Positions 17,609-26,590 of a DNA stretch of 64,000 bases are shown in pieces. The DNA lies in the NCBI RefSeq assembly GCF_000422205.1, contig NZ_ATHV01000055.1, forward strand, positions 44,161 to 108,160, written 5' to 3'. The position numbers and the translations under genes are program-made. The DNA comes from Desulfovibrio sp. X2. Its GTDB lineage: Bacteria > Desulfobacterota > Desulfovibrionia > Desulfovibrionales > Desulfovibrionaceae. The notes below the pieces were generated by a model, which made no database searches, was not told the DNA's origin, and saw only the letters and a list, made by a program, of their open reading frames with translations. Position 1 is the stretch's first letter, and the number at the start of each line of letters is the position of its first letter.

Positions 17609-19900
17609 ATGCTGCTCGACGAGGACAAAAGCAAGGACCTGTTCGCCGCCGCGGGGATTCCCGTGCCCCACGGCATGGTCGTCCGCGCGGGAGACGAATC
17701 GCGACCCGAGCCGTTCTTCCCGCCCCCCTGGATCGTCAAGGCCCTGGTCCTCTCGGGCGGGCGAGGCAAGGCGGGTGGCGTCCTCCGGGCAGAGAACAAG
17801 CAGGCGCTGGACAAGGCGCTCGACGCGGTCTTCGCCCTGAAGATCGGCGGCGAGCCCGTGCGCCTGGCGCGCGTCGAGCCCGCCGTGGAGCACGAGCGCG
17901 AACTCTATCTTTCCCTGTCCGTGTCGCGCGACCGGGCGGGCATGGTGCTCGCGGCGAGCGGCTCCGGCGGCATGGATGTCGAGAGCGGGGCGAACGGCTC
18001 GGTGCGCATCGAGACCGTGGACCTGCCCGACGGCCCGACCCCGTATCAGGTGCGCTCCGCCTTCTTCGCCCTCGATCTGCCGCACGCGGCCTGGACGCCT
18101 TTCAACGAGCTCGTGGCCGCGCTCTGGAAGGCGGTGCGCGGGAACAACCTGCTCCTCGCCGAGATCAACCCCCTGGTCTATCTCCAGGACGAGCACGAGG
18201 AGCCTGCCGAAGAGGACGAAAAGGACGAGGATTCCGACGACTCCGCGAATGACTCTGCGAATGACTCAGCGGACGAATCCGGGAACGAGTCCTCCGGAAA
18301 CGGAGACACGGGCGAGGCCGGCGCCGAGTCGGCGGACGAATCCTCGAACGGCAAGGCGGCCGCGTCGCGCAAGGCCGAGGAGAAGCGAAAGGAAGAGTGC
18401 AAGGGCCGCTTCCTGGCCCTGGACGCCAAGTGCGAGATAGATTCCAGCGCCATGTGCGGCCGCAAGGACCTGGAGGCCTACTTCGAGCCCTCCCACCTGA
18501 AGGAAGAGGAACGCATCTCGCGCGATGCGGGCTTCGCCTACGTCAGCCTCACCGGCTCGGTGGGGCTTCTGGCCAACGGCGCCGGGCTGGCCATGGCCAC
18601 CATGGACAGCCTGAACCTGGCCGGGCTGCCCGCGGCCAACTTCCTGGACCTCGGCGGCGCGGCGGACGAGCGGCGCATGGGCCGGGCCCTGGAGCTGCTC
18701 TTCGGCGACCTGCGCGTCGAGGCGGTGTTCATCAATCTTTACGGCGGCATCCTCTCCTGCGGCGACGTGGCCAAGGCGCTCGCCGCCGTGCTCGGCGGGC
18801 GGCCGCCGCAAAAGCCCCTGGTCGTGCGCATGGCGGGCAACGGCGCCTCGGTGGGGCTCGGCGTGCTCGGCTCCCTGGCGCAGCCGGACATCCACGTGGT
18901 CGGCGACATGGCCGAGGCCCTGTCCGTGCTGCGCACGCTGACCGACCAGAAGGAGCCCGCGCGCATCGTCATGCCCGAGGACGACTGGGCGCCCGCGCCG
19001 CCCGCCTCGTCCCACGACGCGGCGGACATCGGCGCGTTCCCCCTGTGCAGGGAGTCGGCCGTGCTCGTGCAGGGCGCGACCGGCCGCGTGGCCGGAAAGC
19101 ATATCGAGCTCATGCGCGCCTACGGCACCAACGTGGTGGCCGGAGTGACGCCTTTCAAGGGCGGTGCGGAGGTGAACGGCCTGCCCGTCTACGACTGCGT
19201 GGCGGACGCCTGCCGCGAGCACCGCATCGACGCGTCCATCATTTTCGTACCCGGTCCGTTTGCCGCGGACGCGGCGCTCGAGGCCGCGCGGGCGGGCATC
19301 CCCTGGGTGGTCTGCATCACCGAGGGCGTGCCGCAGCAGGACATGCTGGCCGTGCTGCCCAAGCTCGGCTGCCTGGGCACCCGGCTCGTGGGGCCGAACA
19401 CGCCGGGCGTCATCGTGCCCCGGCAGTGCAAGATCGGGATCATGCCCGCCGAGCCCTTCACGCCCGGCCCCGTGGCCGTGTTCTCGCGCAGCGGCACCCT
19501 GACCTACGAGGCCGCCTCGCGCCTTTCGGGCGAGGGCATGGGCCAGAGCTTCTGCCTGGGCATCGGCGGCGATCCCTTCACCGGGCTCGATTTCGTGGAC
19601 TGCCTGCAGATGGCGGCCGCCGACCCGGAGACCCGGGCCGTGCTGCTCATCGGCGAGATCGGCGGGCGGGCCGAGGAGGACGCGGCGGCCTGGCTGCGCG
19701 AGCATCCCATCGGCAAGCCCGTGGCCGCCTTCGTGGCCGGGGTCACGGCCCCGCCCGGCAAGCGGCTGGGCCATGCCGGGGCCATTCTCGAGGAGCATTC
19801 CGGTGGCGCGGGGGCCAAGCTCGCCGCGCTGCGCGAGGCAGGCATCTCCCTGTGCGCCTCCCTGGACGAGGTGCCGAAGGTGATGGCCGAACTGCTGTGA
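17609..19900 (+). CDS. Fused succinyl-CoA-synthetase-like acyl-CoA ligase (SucC-SucD order) with acidic insert
   Basis: A 763-residue fusion. Residues 1 to about 440 follow the beta subunit: an ATP-grasp start (LLDEDKSKDLFAAAGIPVP), AEINPLVY, LALDAK, NGAGLAMATMDSLNLAG, ANFLDLGGAADERR. Residues from about 480 follow the alpha subunit: VLVQGATGRVAG, VAGVTPFKGG, GPNTPGVIVP, SRSGTLTYE, and APPGKRLGHAGAIL with the phospho-His as His722. The family makes acyl-CoA from acid, CoA and ATP (or runs in reverse). An acidic Ser/Asp/Glu/Asn stretch (residues 195-263, bases 18191-18397) is inserted between the AEINPL and LALDAK strands; it contains 12-base repeats. Start ATG 17609 matches the SucC N-terminus. 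Substrate is uncertain. Confidence 0.85.
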   Translation: MLLDEDKSKDLFAAAGIPVPHGMVVRAGDESRPEPFFPPPWIVKALVLSGGRGKAGGVLRAENKQALDKALDAVFALKIGGEPVRLARVEPAVEHERELYLSLSVSRDRAGMVLAASGSGGMDVESGANGSVRIETVDLPDGPTPYQVRSAFFALDLPHAAWTPFNELVAALWKAVRGNNLLLAEINPLVYLQDEHEEPAEEDEKDEDSDDSANDSANDSADESGNESSGNGDTGEAGAESADESSNGKAAASRKAEEKRKEECKGRFLALDAKCEIDSSAMCGRKDLEAYFEPSHLKEEERISRDAGFAYVSLTGSVGLLANGAGLAMATMDSLNLAGLPAANFLDLGGAADERRMGRALELLFGDLRVEAVFINLYGGILSCGDVAKALAAVLGGRPPQKPLVVRMAGNGASVGLGVLGSLAQPDIHVVGDMAEALSVLRTLTDQKEPARIVMPEDDWAPAPPASSHDAADIGAFPLCRESAVLVQGATGRVAGKHIELMRAYGTNVVAGVTPFKGGAEVNGLPVYDCVADACREHRIDASIIFVPGPFAADAALEAARAGIPWVVCITEGVPQQDMLAVLPKLGCLGTRLVGPNTPGVIVPRQCKIGIMPAEPFTPGPVAVFSRSGTLTYEAASRLSGEGMGQSFCLGIGGDPFTGLDFVDCLQMAAADPETRAVLLIGEIGGRAEEDAAAWLREHPIGKPVAAFVAGVTAPPGKRLGHAGAILEEHSGGAGAKLAALREAGISLCASLDEVPKVMAELL

Positions 19901-19941
19901 CACGAACCGGCCGCGAAGCGGCCGCTTGAGGGAGAGACCAT

Positions 19942-21051
19942 ATGGCGCGTCCTGCGCGCACGATCTCCGTGATCGTCATCGTGGCCGCCGTCAGCTGGCT
20001 GGCCTTTTATCTCGGCGGAAAGTTCATGCACCGGCACAAGGCCGAAGAGCTGGCCGTGCAGCAGGAACAGGCCTCGCCGTCCGCGCCGGTCAACCCGGGC
20101 GGACCGTCCGTGGTCGTGCCCGCGCCGCCGCCGCCCGCTGCCGGGCAGGCGGGAGCGGGCGGGGCGGTCGGCGCCCCGGGCGAACAGGCCAAGAAGCCCG
20201 TGTCCGAGGATTCCGTCGTGCCCTCGGCCTTCTTCCGCGACCTGGCGCGCTACTGCGTGGCCCAGTTCCAGCCCGCGCACACGCGCAGGAACCCGGGCGA
20301 CAGGCCCGCGAACGGGCTCAGCGTCAGCCGCCTGAACGCCCGCTTCGGCCTGGACGAGAACGCCTTCGGCAAGTCCCACCAGGGCGCGGAGAGCATGCGC
20401 CGCCACATCCTGTCCTATGTCTTCCAGCCGGGCTTCGTGCCCTACCTCTACAACAACTACGCCGACCTCTTCCTGGACCAGCTGCGCGAGGCCGTGGCCG
20501 ATGCGCACCGCGACTACAAGACCGCCAAGGGCTATTCCTCCGAGCCGCTGCACGCGGACGACGCCGCGGCCATGCTGCACCAGGACTCGGCGCTTGCGGC
20601 CGAGGCGGGCAAGATCCTGGCGGCCGTCTCCTCGAGCAAGGAGATCACGGCCCGGGTGGCCGCCGAGCAGGCAGCCGCGGCCAAGGTGGCGGCTGCCTAC
20701 GAGCGCGTCTGGGCGGCGGCGGACAAGAACCAGCTCGGCCCCGAGGCGGACGCGATCATCCGCCTGGCCGTGGCCGACCGCGAGGCCGCGCGAAACGGCG
20801 TGATCCGAGCCGTGCTGGCCAAGACCGGCCCCCTGCCGCTCGAGGACGACGAGGTCTTCTACATCGCCACCTGGGGCGCGCGGCGGGCCAACACGCCCGG
20901 CCAGTCCGAGGGGCTGGCTGCGGCCGCGAAGAGCCTTACGGACCTTTCGGGCAAGCTCGCGGGGCTGGCCGAGGAATACGCCTCCGGGCAAGGCGCCGCC
21001 CCGTCCTCCGCTCCAGCGCAGCCTGACAAGACGCAGGGCGCAGGCGGCTGA
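19942..21051 (+). CDS. Membrane-anchored protein, unknown function
   Basis: A 369-residue protein with one N-terminal membrane helix (about residues 8-25, TISVIVIVAAVSWLAFYLGG) and then a Pro/Ala/Gly-rich linker (residues 45-90). The rest is a largely helical domain, including an Ala-rich coiled segment near residue 235 (RVAAEQAAAAKVAAAYERV). The tail is low-complexity. GAGGGAGAG precedes the ATG. It follows the ligase gene by 41 bases that hold a small 7-bp hairpin and ends at a strong terminator, so the two may share a transcript. No family is recognised. Confidence 0.6.
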   Translation: MARPARTISVIVIVAAVSWLAFYLGGKFMHRHKAEELAVQQEQASPSAPVNPGGPSVVVPAPPPPAAGQAGAGGAVGAPGEQAKKPVSEDSVVPSAFFRDLARYCVAQFQPAHTRRNPGDRPANGLSVSRLNARFGLDENAFGKSHQGAESMRRHILSYVFQPGFVPYLYNNYADLFLDQLREAVADAHRDYKTAKGYSSEPLHADDAAAMLHQDSALAAEAGKILAAVSSSKEITARVAAEQAAAAKVAAAYERVWAAADKNQLGPEADAIIRLAVADREAARNGVIRAVLAKTGPLPLEDDEVFYIATWGARRANTPGQSEGLAAAAKSLTDLSGKLAGLAEEYASGQGAAPSSAPAQPDKTQGAGG

Positions 21052-21087
21052 TCGGGAGGCCCTCGGGCCGATTCAGGGCCTCAGACG

Positions 21088-21136
21088 ACGAAGCGGCGGT
21101 CCGGGAATCTCCCGGGCCGCCGCTTCGTGTTTTCTC
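21088..21136 (+). terminator. Strong Rho-independent terminator
   Basis: A 19-bp stem (ACGAAGCGGCGGTCCGGGA paired with its complement, one G-U pair) and a 3-base loop are followed by GTTTTCTC. It lies 36 bases after the preceding stop codon on the plus strand. Confidence 0.9.
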
Positions 21137-21174
21137 GCCGTTCCCGCGCCGTTTGCGCAGGACCGTCGTAAGGA

Positions 21175-23145
21175 TCAGAGCAGCTGCAGATCGAGGTTGA
21201 AGGCCGAGGTCCTGGTCGCGGCCGGGACCTTGCCGGGCTTGTGCTCGTGCAGGTTGGCGAAGACGGAGTAGCCCGCGCCCCGAAGCGCCTCGGTCGCGGC
21301 GGAGAGGTCGAGGGGCCAGCCGGGATAGATCCACCAGGTGGGACCGTAGGCGCGCACCCACAGGACCTCGCCCTTGGGGCTCTTCAGCGGCTCCTCGGAT
21401 TTGACCTCCGCGGCCTTGGTGCGCGAGAGGCACAGCGGCCACATGCCGCCCGACACCACGCCGAGCGGCAGCGGGCTCTGCCTGGGCAGCTCCAGAAGAT
21501 CCTCGCGGGGCAGCTCCGGGCTCGCGAAGGCGCCGCTGAAGCCGAGTTCCTTGAGCGCCTGGATGGCCAGGCCGTTGGCCAGGTTGCAGAAGGGACCGGC
21601 CCAGACGTCGAGGCGGCCGAGCTCGGGGAAGAGGCCGATCTGCCAGGGCGAGTTGCACACGAAGCGCCGCGCCCCGCCGCGCGTGAGCACGGCGAGCGAA
21701 CGCCGGACCCACTCCTCCTCCTCGGGCCAGAGCACGGGGGGCAGCCACCACCAGACGCGGCCGTAGAGCCCGCGCGAGATGTCGCCCTCGCCTCCGGGCC
21801 GAAGCCACAGGCCCACGGCGTCGCTCTGCCTGCCGCTGGGCATGCGGCGGTGCACGTCCAGGCGCAGCGGCCTGCCCCCGGTCTTGGCCGGGGCGGGCAG
21901 GCGCGGGGTGAACGAGGCGGCTCCGGGCTCGGGCGCGCTGACGGCCTCGAACTCGGCCCGCAGCCGGGCGAGCAGGGCGGTCAGCTCGGGTTCGCGGCGG
22001 TCGATGAGGTAGACCGCGGAGCCGGGCCTGGGCGCGTTCCCCTTCTGCGGCCGCAGGGTGTAGCGGCCCTTCTTGGGCACGGGCGCGTTCACGAACACGA
22101 CCATGTGGCCGGGCTCGTCCTCGAAGCCCACGCGCAGCCGGTCGCCCTTGAGCAGCGGTTCGCGCGGGGTGAAGGAGAGGCTGCCCCCCTTGGGGCTGCC
22201 CGCGACCTTGCCGATGAAGCGGCCGGAGGCCGTGGACTCCGACGGAGTGACCGCCGGGTGCGGCTTCTGGGGGAGAAATCCGTAGTGCGTGCGCGGCCGC
22301 CCGAGGGCCTGCGCGAGGTAGTCCTCCGCGGCCTTCCTGCTCTCCGGGCTGCCCTTGCCGTCGCGCAGCGCCTTGTAGGCGGACACGGCGTAGTAGACGT
22401 AGTGCGGCCCCTTCTTGCGGCCCTCGATCTTCCAGCAGCTGACCTGGGGCACGTCGGCGAGCAGGCGCACGAGCACGTCGAGGGAAAGGTCGCGGCAGGA
22501 GAAGAGGCGCTCGCCCGGGCCGCCGCGCGAGTAGCGGCGGCGGCAGGGCTGCACGCAGCGGCCGCGAAGCCCGCTCTTGCCGCCGAGGTAGCTCGACCAC
22601 CAGCAGCGGCCGGAGACCGCGTAGCACAGCGCGCCGTGCACGAAGACCTCGAGGTCCAGCCCCTCGGGGCAGGTCGCGGCCAGCGACTTGATCTCGTCGA
22701 TGGACAGCTCGCGCGGCAGGATGACGCGCTTGGCGCCGAGCCTTTGCGCGACAGGTAGAGACGCCGCGTGGGTGGCCGAGGCGAGCGTGGAGATGTGCAG
22801 CTCGCCCTCGTAGCCCGCCTGCCGGGCGAGCTCGAGCATGGCCAGGTCCTGGACGATGAGCGCCTCCGGGCGCACGTGGCGGGCCAGGCGCTCGATGAGG
22901 CGACCGGAAGCGGCCAGCTCGCCGGGCTTGACCATCACGTTCAGCGGCACGTAGGTGCGCGCGCCCTTCTCGCGGGCCAGCTCGGCCAGCCGGGCCAGCT
23001 CGCCCACGGAGAAGTTGTCCGCCTGCATGCGGGCCGAGAAGTGCTTGAGCCCGGCGTAGACGGCGTCCGCCCCTGCGGCCAGGGCGGCCAGGAAGGATTC
23101 GGAGTCTCCGGCCGGAGCGAGTATTTGCGGTGTGCGTTCGTTCAT
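21175..23145 (-). CDS. Peptidase U32 family protein (RlhA/YhbU-like)
   Basis: A 656-residue protein with the U32 signature EVFVHGALCYAVSGRCWWSS near residue 170 and further Cys in GRCVQPCRRRYSRGG, which are iron-sulfur ligands in characterised members. The start reads QILAPAGDSESFLAALAAGADAVYAG, typical of the family's TIM-barrel beginning. The long C-terminal half (after about residue 330) fits members with a DUF3656-type extension such as RlhA, which hydroxylates a 23S rRNA cytidine using prephenate. Classic protease activity is not proven for these long forms. There is no Shine-Dalgarno before ATG 23145. It is divergent from pyrK. Confidence 0.85.
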   Translation of the reverse strand: MNERTPQILAPAGDSESFLAALAAGADAVYAGLKHFSARMQADNFSVGELARLAELAREKGARTYVPLNVMVKPGELAASGRLIERLARHVRPEALIVQDLAMLELARQAGYEGELHISTLASATHAASLPVAQRLGAKRVILPRELSIDEIKSLAATCPEGLDLEVFVHGALCYAVSGRCWWSSYLGGKSGLRGRCVQPCRRRYSRGGPGERLFSCRDLSLDVLVRLLADVPQVSCWKIEGRKKGPHYVYYAVSAYKALRDGKGSPESRKAAEDYLAQALGRPRTHYGFLPQKPHPAVTPSESTASGRFIGKVAGSPKGGSLSFTPREPLLKGDRLRVGFEDEPGHMVVFVNAPVPKKGRYTLRPQKGNAPRPGSAVYLIDRREPELTALLARLRAEFEAVSAPEPGAASFTPRLPAPAKTGGRPLRLDVHRRMPSGRQSDAVGLWLRPGGEGDISRGLYGRVWWWLPPVLWPEEEEWVRRSLAVLTRGGARRFVCNSPWQIGLFPELGRLDVWAGPFCNLANGLAIQALKELGFSGAFASPELPREDLLELPRQSPLPLGVVSGGMWPLCLSRTKAAEVKSEEPLKSPKGEVLWVRAYGPTWWIYPGWPLDLSAATEALRGAGYSVFANLHEHKPGKVPAATRTSAFNLDLQLL

Positions 23146-23221
23146 TGTAAGGGATGCTTTCGCTGGGTGGCCGCAGGAGGCTGCCTTTTCCCGTGGGGCG
23201 AAAAGCCTATCCGAGAGGACG

Positions 23222-24004
23222 ATGGAGCACAAGACCTGCCGTACCCTTCGCGTCGTCGCAGTGCGTCTGCTGAACGGCGGCGAGCAATTTTTGCTGACCC
23301 TGGAGAATCCCGGCTTTTCCGCCTGGAAGCCGGGCCAGTTCGTGATGATACGCCCCGTTTCCTGGGGCTTCGAGATGGTCTGGGCCCGGCCCGTGTCCAT
23401 CGCCTGGTGCGATGAGCACGGCCTGACGCTCGTGGTCCGCCGCGCGGGCCGCGGCACCGCGCGCATGGCCGGGCTCGCGCCCGGCGACGAGGTCACCCTC
23501 TGGGGGCCGCTCGGCACGAGCTTCGTCACCGACCCGGCCGCGCCTACCCTGCTGCTCGCGGGCGGCATCGGGCTGGCGCCGTTCTGGGGCTATGCCGCGC
23601 GCCATCCGGCGCCGGAGAATCTGCATCTCCTCTTCGGCCACACCCTGCCGCTCGACGCCTTCCCCATGGAGCCCTTCGCTTCCCTCGGCAAGGTGGAGAC
23701 CTTCTACCAGCAGACGGCGGAGCAGCTCGGCGAGTTCGTGGCCCTGCTCGAGGCGCGCGTGGCGGACTTCGCGGCGCGGGAGAAGGGCCTTGTCCTGGCC
23801 TGCGGCCCCGGCCCCTTCCTGCGCACCGTGCACCGCCTGGCGCTCGCGCACGGCGTGCGCTGCCAGCTCTCCCTGGAGAACCGCATGGCCTGCGGCATCG
23901 GCGCCTGCCTCGGCTGCGTGGCCACGGACGCCTCCGGCCACCGCGTCCAGTCCTGCACCCGCGGCCCGGTCTTCTGGGCCACCGACCTCTCTCCGGAGTT
24001 CTGA
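23222..24004 (+). CDS. pyrK: Dihydroorotate dehydrogenase electron-transfer subunit
   Basis: A 260-residue FAD/[2Fe-2S] protein that passes electrons from the type 1B dihydroorotate dehydrogenase to NAD. It shows the flavin domain motif WARPVSIAW, the NAD-binding LLLAGGIGLAPFWGYA and the C-terminal iron-sulfur ligands CGIGACLGC with a later Cys in VQSCTRG. GAGAGGA lies 4 bases before the ATG. pyrD follows after 3 bases, so the two subunits are cotranslated from one message. Confidence 0.95.
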   Translation: MEHKTCRTLRVVAVRLLNGGEQFLLTLENPGFSAWKPGQFVMIRPVSWGFEMVWARPVSIAWCDEHGLTLVVRRAGRGTARMAGLAPGDEVTLWGPLGTSFVTDPAAPTLLLAGGIGLAPFWGYAARHPAPENLHLLFGHTLPLDAFPMEPFASLGKVETFYQQTAEQLGEFVALLEARVADFAAREKGLVLACGPGPFLRTVHRLALAHGVRCQLSLENRMACGIGACLGCVATDASGHRVQSCTRGPVFWATDLSPEF

Positions 24005-24007
24005 TCC

Positions 24008-24928
24008 ATGGCCACGCTGAACACGAGCGTCTCCTTCGGGGGGCTCACCCTCAAGAATCCCGTGCTCACCGCCTCGGGCACCTTCGGCTACGGCCTGGAG
24101 TTCTCTCCCTACGGCGACCTGACGAAGCTCGGCGGCCTCGTGGTCAAGGGGCTTTCGCTGAAGCCCCGCGAGGGCAACCCCATGCCGCGCATCGCCGAGA
24201 CGCCCTGCGGGATGCTGAACGCCATCGGCATCCAGAACGTCGGCGTCGAGGTCTTTTTGCGCAACAAGCTGCCGCTCCTTCCCTGGCGCGAGACCGCGGT
24301 CATCGCCAACCTCTACGCCTGCTCGGCGGAGGAGTTCGGCGACCTGGCGGGGCTGTTCGCGGGCGAGGAGGGCGTGGCCGCGCTCGAGGTCAACGTCTCC
24401 TGCCCCAACGTCAAGGAGGGCGGCGCCGCCTTCGGCGCGGATCCCTCGCAGATCGAGCGCGTGACCGCCGCGGTGCGCAAGCGCTGTCCGAAAAAGCCCG
24501 TCATCGTCAAGCTCTCGCCCAACGTCACGGACATCGTGGTCGCGGGCCGGGCCGCGGCGGACGGCGGGGCGGACATCCTCTCGGCCATCAACACCCTGAC
24601 CGGCATGGCCGTGGACGTGCGCACGAGAAAGCCGCGCCTGGCCAACGTGGTCGGCGGCCTGTCCGGCCCGGCCGTGAAGCCCGTGGGGCTTCGCTGCGTC
24701 TGGCAGCTCGCCCGCGCGCTGCCCCTGCCGGTCATCGGCATCGGCGGCATCTCCACGGCCGAGGACGCCCTGGAGTACATGCTCGTGGGCGCGCACGCGG
24801 TGCAGGTGGGCACGGCCAGCTTCATGCGGCCGGACGTCGCCTTCACGCTCGTCGAGGCCATCGAGGCCCTGGGCGCGAGCCTCGGCCTCTCCTCCCTCGA
24901 CGAGTACCGCGGCAGCCTGAAGACCTGA
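24008..24928 (+). CDS. pyrD: Dihydroorotate dehydrogenase, type 1B catalytic subunit
   Basis: A 306-residue FMN enzyme oxidising dihydroorotate to orotate in pyrimidine synthesis. The active-site Cys is in EVNVSCPNVKEGG; other marks are PVLTASGTFGYG, KGLSLKPREGNP, AINTLTGMAVD and the phosphate-binding VIGIGGISTAEDALEYMLVG. Pairing with PyrK shows that it is the NAD-linked class 1B form. Confidence 0.96.
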   Translation: MATLNTSVSFGGLTLKNPVLTASGTFGYGLEFSPYGDLTKLGGLVVKGLSLKPREGNPMPRIAETPCGMLNAIGIQNVGVEVFLRNKLPLLPWRETAVIANLYACSAEEFGDLAGLFAGEEGVAALEVNVSCPNVKEGGAAFGADPSQIERVTAAVRKRCPKKPVIVKLSPNVTDIVVAGRAAADGGADILSAINTLTGMAVDVRTRKPRLANVVGGLSGPAVKPVGLRCVWQLARALPLPVIGIGGISTAEDALEYMLVGAHAVQVGTASFMRPDVAFTLVEAIEALGASLGLSSLDEYRGSLKT

Positions 24929-24954
24929 GCCCGAAACCCGACCAAGGGGGGCGT

Positions 24955-26505
24955 ATGCCGACGATCCACGGCCGAAGCGAGCGTCATGTCGTCATCGACA
25001 AGCGGCCCGGCCTCTACCTGAGCTTTCCGGACGTGGCCCGCGTGGACGACCGCATCGTCTGCGTCTACCGCGAGAGCGAGGGCCATCATCATCCCAAGCA
25101 CCACCGCCTGCTGTGGCGCGTGAGCGAGGACCTGGGGCGAAGCTTCGGGGACGCGCGCATCCTGCATCCCTCCTCGGGGCACTGCCCGCGCATCTCGCTC
25201 CTGCCCGGCGGCGACCTTGCCGTGGTCTCGGACGGCACGCCGCCGCTCATGGCCTGGTCCGCGGACAAGGGGCGGACCTTTGCCGCCATGGCCACGCAGC
25301 GGCTGCAGCACGCCCTGCCGGACCGCGTCATGGAGCGCGACACCCTGACGCTTCTCACCACCGCCCACCTGCACCGGGGCAGCGCGCCCTTCTCCCAGGC
25401 CGGGCAGGCGCCCACGGAGCAGATGGTCTACGTCTCGCACGACCGCGGCGCGAGCTGGGACCCCCTGGCCGTGCAGGCCCGCGACGCCTGCCTGATGCTC
25501 TGCGAGGCCTCCATGGTCCGGCTGCCGGACGACCGGCTCCTGGTCCTCATGCGCGAGAACTCCGGCGTCTACGAGCCCATGTACTACAGCCTCGGCAGCC
25601 CGGACGGCAGCCAGTGGAGCGAGCCGCGACCCACGCCGCTCATCGGCCACCGCCCGACCCTCGGCCTGACCTCGGCGGGCAAGCTCCTGGTGACGTATCG
25701 CAGCGTGGGGCCGGACCTGTGCACGGCCGCCTGGCTCGGCGACCTTTCGGAGTGGGGCGAGTTCGCTGTGCACGGCCTCGCGCCCTCGCCGGTCAATCCC
25801 CGACTGACGGACGAGGGGCTTTTCGTGGCCAACGCGGCGGGCGAGGAGGCGTGCGCGCGCTGGGCGCTCAGGCCGATCACCTCGCCGGTCTCGGCCAGGG
25901 CCGAGCTGAAGCTCCGCCTGCGCGTGGAAGAGGCCGAGGAGAAGGCCTGTTGCGTGCGCTTCGGCGGCATCTGGTGGAGCGTGACGCCCGGCGCGATCCG
26001 TCCCCTGGTCAAAGGCGCGCGTTCCGTGCGCCTGCCCGAGGGGAGCGTGGACCTCGCCTTCGCCTACGAGCCGGGCGCAAAGCGCGCCCGGGTGAGCCTG
26101 CGCGTGGACGGCCGCCTGCGCGCGCGGCGCGAGGTGGACATGGACGTGGCCGCGCGGCCCGTGATCGTGGGCAACGGCTCCATCGAGAAGGACAATGCCG
26201 GGCGCTGGCTGGTCGAGCGCATGTCGCTCTCGATCTCGGAGCCGCGCTACGGCAGGGAGTACCGCTGGGCCTGGAAGCCGGACGACGGGCTGCCCGACGC
26301 CTGGGCCCGCGCCAACGTGCTGGAGCTTCAGAACGCGCGCGGCGTGTGGGGCGGGGACATGGGGTATTCGGGCTGGTGCGAGCTGCCGGACGGCTCCTTC
26401 TTCTGCGCCTACCACCACGCCGTGGCCTCGGAGCCCGGCTACCGGCAGTCCTGGACCTCCTGGATCCAGGGGAGCTTCTTCTCGGCGGAGGATTTCGCGC
26501 GCTAG
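24955..26505 (+). CDS. Sialidase/BNR-repeat-like protein
   Basis: A 516-residue protein with a six-bladed-propeller style sequence. Asp-box-like motifs are present (SEDLGRSF, SADKGRTF, SHDRGASW), the mark of sialidases and related BNR proteins. There is no signal peptide, so it should stay in the cytoplasm. Residues 300-430 form a beta-rich region resembling a concanavalin-type insert before the last blade (GYSGWCELPDGSFFCAYHH). It starts 26 bases after pyrD but has no obvious link to pyrimidines. Real sialidase activity is uncertain because the catalytic Arg triad and Tyr cannot be assigned confidently. Confidence 0.65.
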   Translation: MPTIHGRSERHVVIDKRPGLYLSFPDVARVDDRIVCVYRESEGHHHPKHHRLLWRVSEDLGRSFGDARILHPSSGHCPRISLLPGGDLAVVSDGTPPLMAWSADKGRTFAAMATQRLQHALPDRVMERDTLTLLTTAHLHRGSAPFSQAGQAPTEQMVYVSHDRGASWDPLAVQARDACLMLCEASMVRLPDDRLLVLMRENSGVYEPMYYSLGSPDGSQWSEPRPTPLIGHRPTLGLTSAGKLLVTYRSVGPDLCTAAWLGDLSEWGEFAVHGLAPSPVNPRLTDEGLFVANAAGEEACARWALRPITSPVSARAELKLRLRVEEAEEKACCVRFGGIWWSVTPGAIRPLVKGARSVRLPEGSVDLAFAYEPGAKRARVSLRVDGRLRARREVDMDVAARPVIVGNGSIEKDNAGRWLVERMSLSISEPRYGREYRWAWKPDDGLPDAWARANVLELQNARGVWGGDMGYSGWCELPDGSFFCAYHHAVASEPGYRQSWTSWIQGSFFSAEDFAR

Positions 26506-26590
26506 TGTCGCGTCCGTGAAAAAAGTAGATATTCCGCGCAGCGATCTTCCGCAAAATACGGCTTTGCGTATTTTGCGGACGTCACGCTAG
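26503..26590. repeat. Palindromic 88-bp element bounded by CTAG (repeat copy 1)
   Basis: CTAGTGTCGCGTCC at the left and its near inverse GGACGTCACGCTAG at the right (11 of 14 match) bound a segment that includes a perfect 12-bp-stem hairpin at 26549-26578 (CCGCAAAATACG, loop GCTTTG, CGTATTTTGCGG). The element spans exactly from the TAG stop of the plus-strand sialidase-like gene to the TAG stop of the minus-strand gene. The hairpin recurs at 50995-51024 with 27 of 30 bases identical. It may be a tiny non-autonomous element; it may also terminate both genes. Confidence 0.6.
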
